Assembly (NCBI GenBank): GCA_903917955.1
Contig: CAIXCO010000154.1
Coordinates: 1-7,780 of the forward strand
Length of the DNA: 7,780 nt
Direction: 5' to 3'
From: an uncultured Chlorobiaceae bacterium
GTDB lineage: Bacteria; Bacteroidota; Chlorobiia; Chlorobiales; Chlorobiaceae
This document shows, in pieces, positions 6,775 to 7,780 of the stretch. Each line of letters opens with the position of its first letter. The first letter of the stretch is position 1. The position numbers and the translations under genes are program-made. The notes under the pieces were generated by a model. The model saw nothing but the letters and a program-made list of their open reading frames with translations. It was not told where the DNA came from and did not search any database.

Positions 6775-6831
6775 GTATGCTTCATACCAGAGAAAAAAAC
6801 AGGGAAAGTAGCCGTTCAAACAGCCAAACCG

Positions 6832-7329
6832 TTAGACCTGCACGTAGCGGGAAGCCTTTGCGCCGCATATCGGGCAATTTTCCGGCGGATTGCCAAGCTC
6901 GATATGACCGCAGAAAGGACAAAGCCATACCTCGGCTTCCTCAATATCCAGACCATTACGCACCGCTTCCAATGCTTTTTTATAGAGTTCGGCATGAACC
7001 CGTTCGGCCTTGAGTGCATAGCCAAACATACGCTTTGCGGGATGCTCATCCAGTTCAGCCCGCTCCAGCATCGGCGGATACATTTCGGTATGCTCAAAGG
7101 TTTCGCCCCCGATTGCGGTCTCCAGATTTTCAGCAGTTGAACCTACACCACCGAGAGCCTCAAAATGACCCGCAGCATGAATACGCTCAGCCTGCGCTGT
7201 TGTACGAAACAACTTTGCAATATTGCCAAACCCCTTACTCTCCGCCTCTTTTGCAAAGGCAAGGTACTTTTGGCTAGCCTGACTCTCACCGGCAAAAGCC
7301 TCTTTCAGATTCTCTTTCGTTGTTACCAT
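6832..7329 (-). CDS. rbr: Rubrerythrin (diiron peroxidase with rubredoxin-like tail)
   Basis: A 165-residue non-haem iron protein that reduces hydrogen peroxide to water in the cytoplasm of anaerobes, with electrons from rubredoxin or NAD(P)H-linked donors. The N-terminal ferritin-like four-helix bundle holds the diiron ligands in AFAGESQASQKY (E15), AERIH (E48, H51), the glutamates in ETFEHTEMYPP (around 76-82) and AERVHAELY (E109, H112). The C-terminal rubredoxin-like domain has CPFCG (C137, C140) and CPICGA (C152, C155), which bind one iron in a four-cysteine site. Size and domain order match the short rubrerythrins. GAGAG ends 7 nt before the ATG, fixing the start. It lies 45 bp downstream of the YecA-family gene on the same strand and converges on the small membrane-protein gene. 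Confidence 0.95.
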   Translation of the reverse strand: MVTTKENLKEAFAGESQASQKYLAFAKEAESKGFGNIAKLFRTTAQAERIHAAGHFEALGGVGSTAENLETAIGGETFEHTEMYPPMLERAELDEHPAKRMFGYALKAERVHAELYKKALEAVRNGLDIEEAEVWLCPFCGHIELGNPPENCPICGAKASRYVQV

Positions 7330-7336
7330 AAATGTT

Positions 7337-7341
7337 CTCTC
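7337..7341 (-). promoter_or_regulatory. Ribosome binding site of rubrerythrin
   Basis: GAGAG on the minus strand is spaced 7 nt from the ATG at 7329, in an AT-rich spacer. It supports the chosen start. Confidence 0.55.
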
Positions 7342-7374
7342 TTTTATTTATTATTTGTCAAACTGGCAGCTTTT

Positions 7375-7780
7375 TCAAGCTTCTTTCCAGTAATCATATA
7401 TCCTGGTGATAAATCCGGGCACTAACAGTGTCATATTATCGAGATCCTCCTCCGTCAAATCATCAAAATCGTCAGTTATTTTGGCAAGAAGAAACATCGG
7501 CATCACAAACTGCGCACTCTCTTCATCCTCCAGAAAAGGTTTCCATGAAGCATGTGCCAGCTCCATCCCCACAGTAAATCCAAGCGCCCAGTTTTCAACG
7601 GCGAGTCTCTTCTCCTCCTCATCAGAATAGCCGTATTGCTCAAACAGCGGAAAAAACTCATCAGGATCTTCTTCAAATTGAAGCGCAATGGTGTTAAAAT
7701 GGCGCACAAGAAAATCGCAAATCATTTTTTCTTCCGCTGCTGAAGAAAACGAGGGCTGCTCATTGTTCTCCTGATCCCAG
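7375..7780 (-). CDS. YecA/UPF0149 family protein, 5' end beyond the window
   Basis: At least 134 residues are visible. The ATG at 7725 is not a safe start: the frame stays open to the window edge, reading WDQENNEQPSFSSAAEEK before that methionine, as expected for the acidic linker region of this family. Conserved features are the acidic DPDEFFPLFEQYGYSDEEE segment, then AVENWALGFTVGMELAHASWKPF with its Trp-Gly-Phe and second Trp, then a DEESAQFVMPMFLLA helix. The protein is strongly acidic. It ends in YDYWKEA with no SEC-C zinc-binding motif, which some YecA proteins carry at the C-terminus. The molecular role of the family is unclear. Rubrerythrin follows 45 bp downstream on the same strand, so the two may share a transcript. 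Confidence 0.82.
   Translation of the reverse strand, partial: WDQENNEQPSFSSAAEEKMICDFLVRHFNTIALQFEEDPDEFFPLFEQYGYSDEEEKRLAVENWALGFTVGMELAHASWKPFLEDEESAQFVMPMFLLAKITDDFDDLTEEDLDNMTLLVPGFITRIYDYWKEA

Noticed and set aside
6703..7140. 145-residue plus-strand frame across the rubrerythrin gene
   Set aside because: It overlaps rubrerythrin, whose iron-binding motifs are unmistakable on the other strand, and has no recognisable feature.
7356..7361. Exact TTGACA on the minus strand upstream of rubrerythrin
   Set aside because: No plausible -10 element lies 16-18 nt downstream, so it is not called as a promoter.
1..7780. Possible novel defence, phage or mobile system
   Set aside because: Every substantial gene belongs to a known family of housekeeping or stress proteins; no transposase, integrase, toxin-antitoxin pair, CRISPR or target-site duplication is visible.

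Overview
The window looks like ordinary chromosome from a green sulfur bacterium (Chlorobiales; Chlorobium/Pelodictyon-like). This rests on remembered protein resemblance, above all MetK, AhcY and TrpF, on the moderate GC content, and on the split of small operons over both strands. The species cannot be fixed from the sequence alone. There are no insertion sequences, phage genes, CRISPR arrays or rRNA genes. I found no clear new multi-gene system, and the findings are small-scale.

Left part, plus strand (1-2623): a 5'-truncated metK (S-adenosylmethionine synthetase) is followed after 35 bp by complete ahcY (S-adenosylhomocysteine hydrolase). Together they form the core of the activated-methyl cycle: MetK makes SAM, and AhcY removes the inhibitory product SAH. 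A strong symmetric hairpin with T-tracts on both sides (2589-2623) closes this unit. It also serves the tRNA-Gln(UUG) gene, which comes in from the right on the minus strand (2629-2700).

Middle (2701-4533): a 171-bp spacer carries a likely tRNA promoter and an imperfect palindrome that looks like a decayed dispersed repeat. Next is trpF (plus strand), standing apart from other trp genes. It converges, with only 12 bp between stop codons, on an alpha/beta hydrolase on the minus strand.

Right part (4562-7780): a Kef-type cation/proton antiporter with a C-terminal nucleotide-binding domain lies upstream of the hydrolase on the minus strand and may be co-transcribed with it. A small four-helix membrane protein gene diverges from the antiporter. 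Its last codons and stop codon lie in a hairpin that separates it from a convergent rubrerythrin gene (minus strand). Upstream of rubrerythrin, also on the minus strand, is a YecA/UPF0149-family gene that runs off the right edge. The right half therefore holds membrane ion exchange and peroxide defence, and the left half central metabolism and translation.
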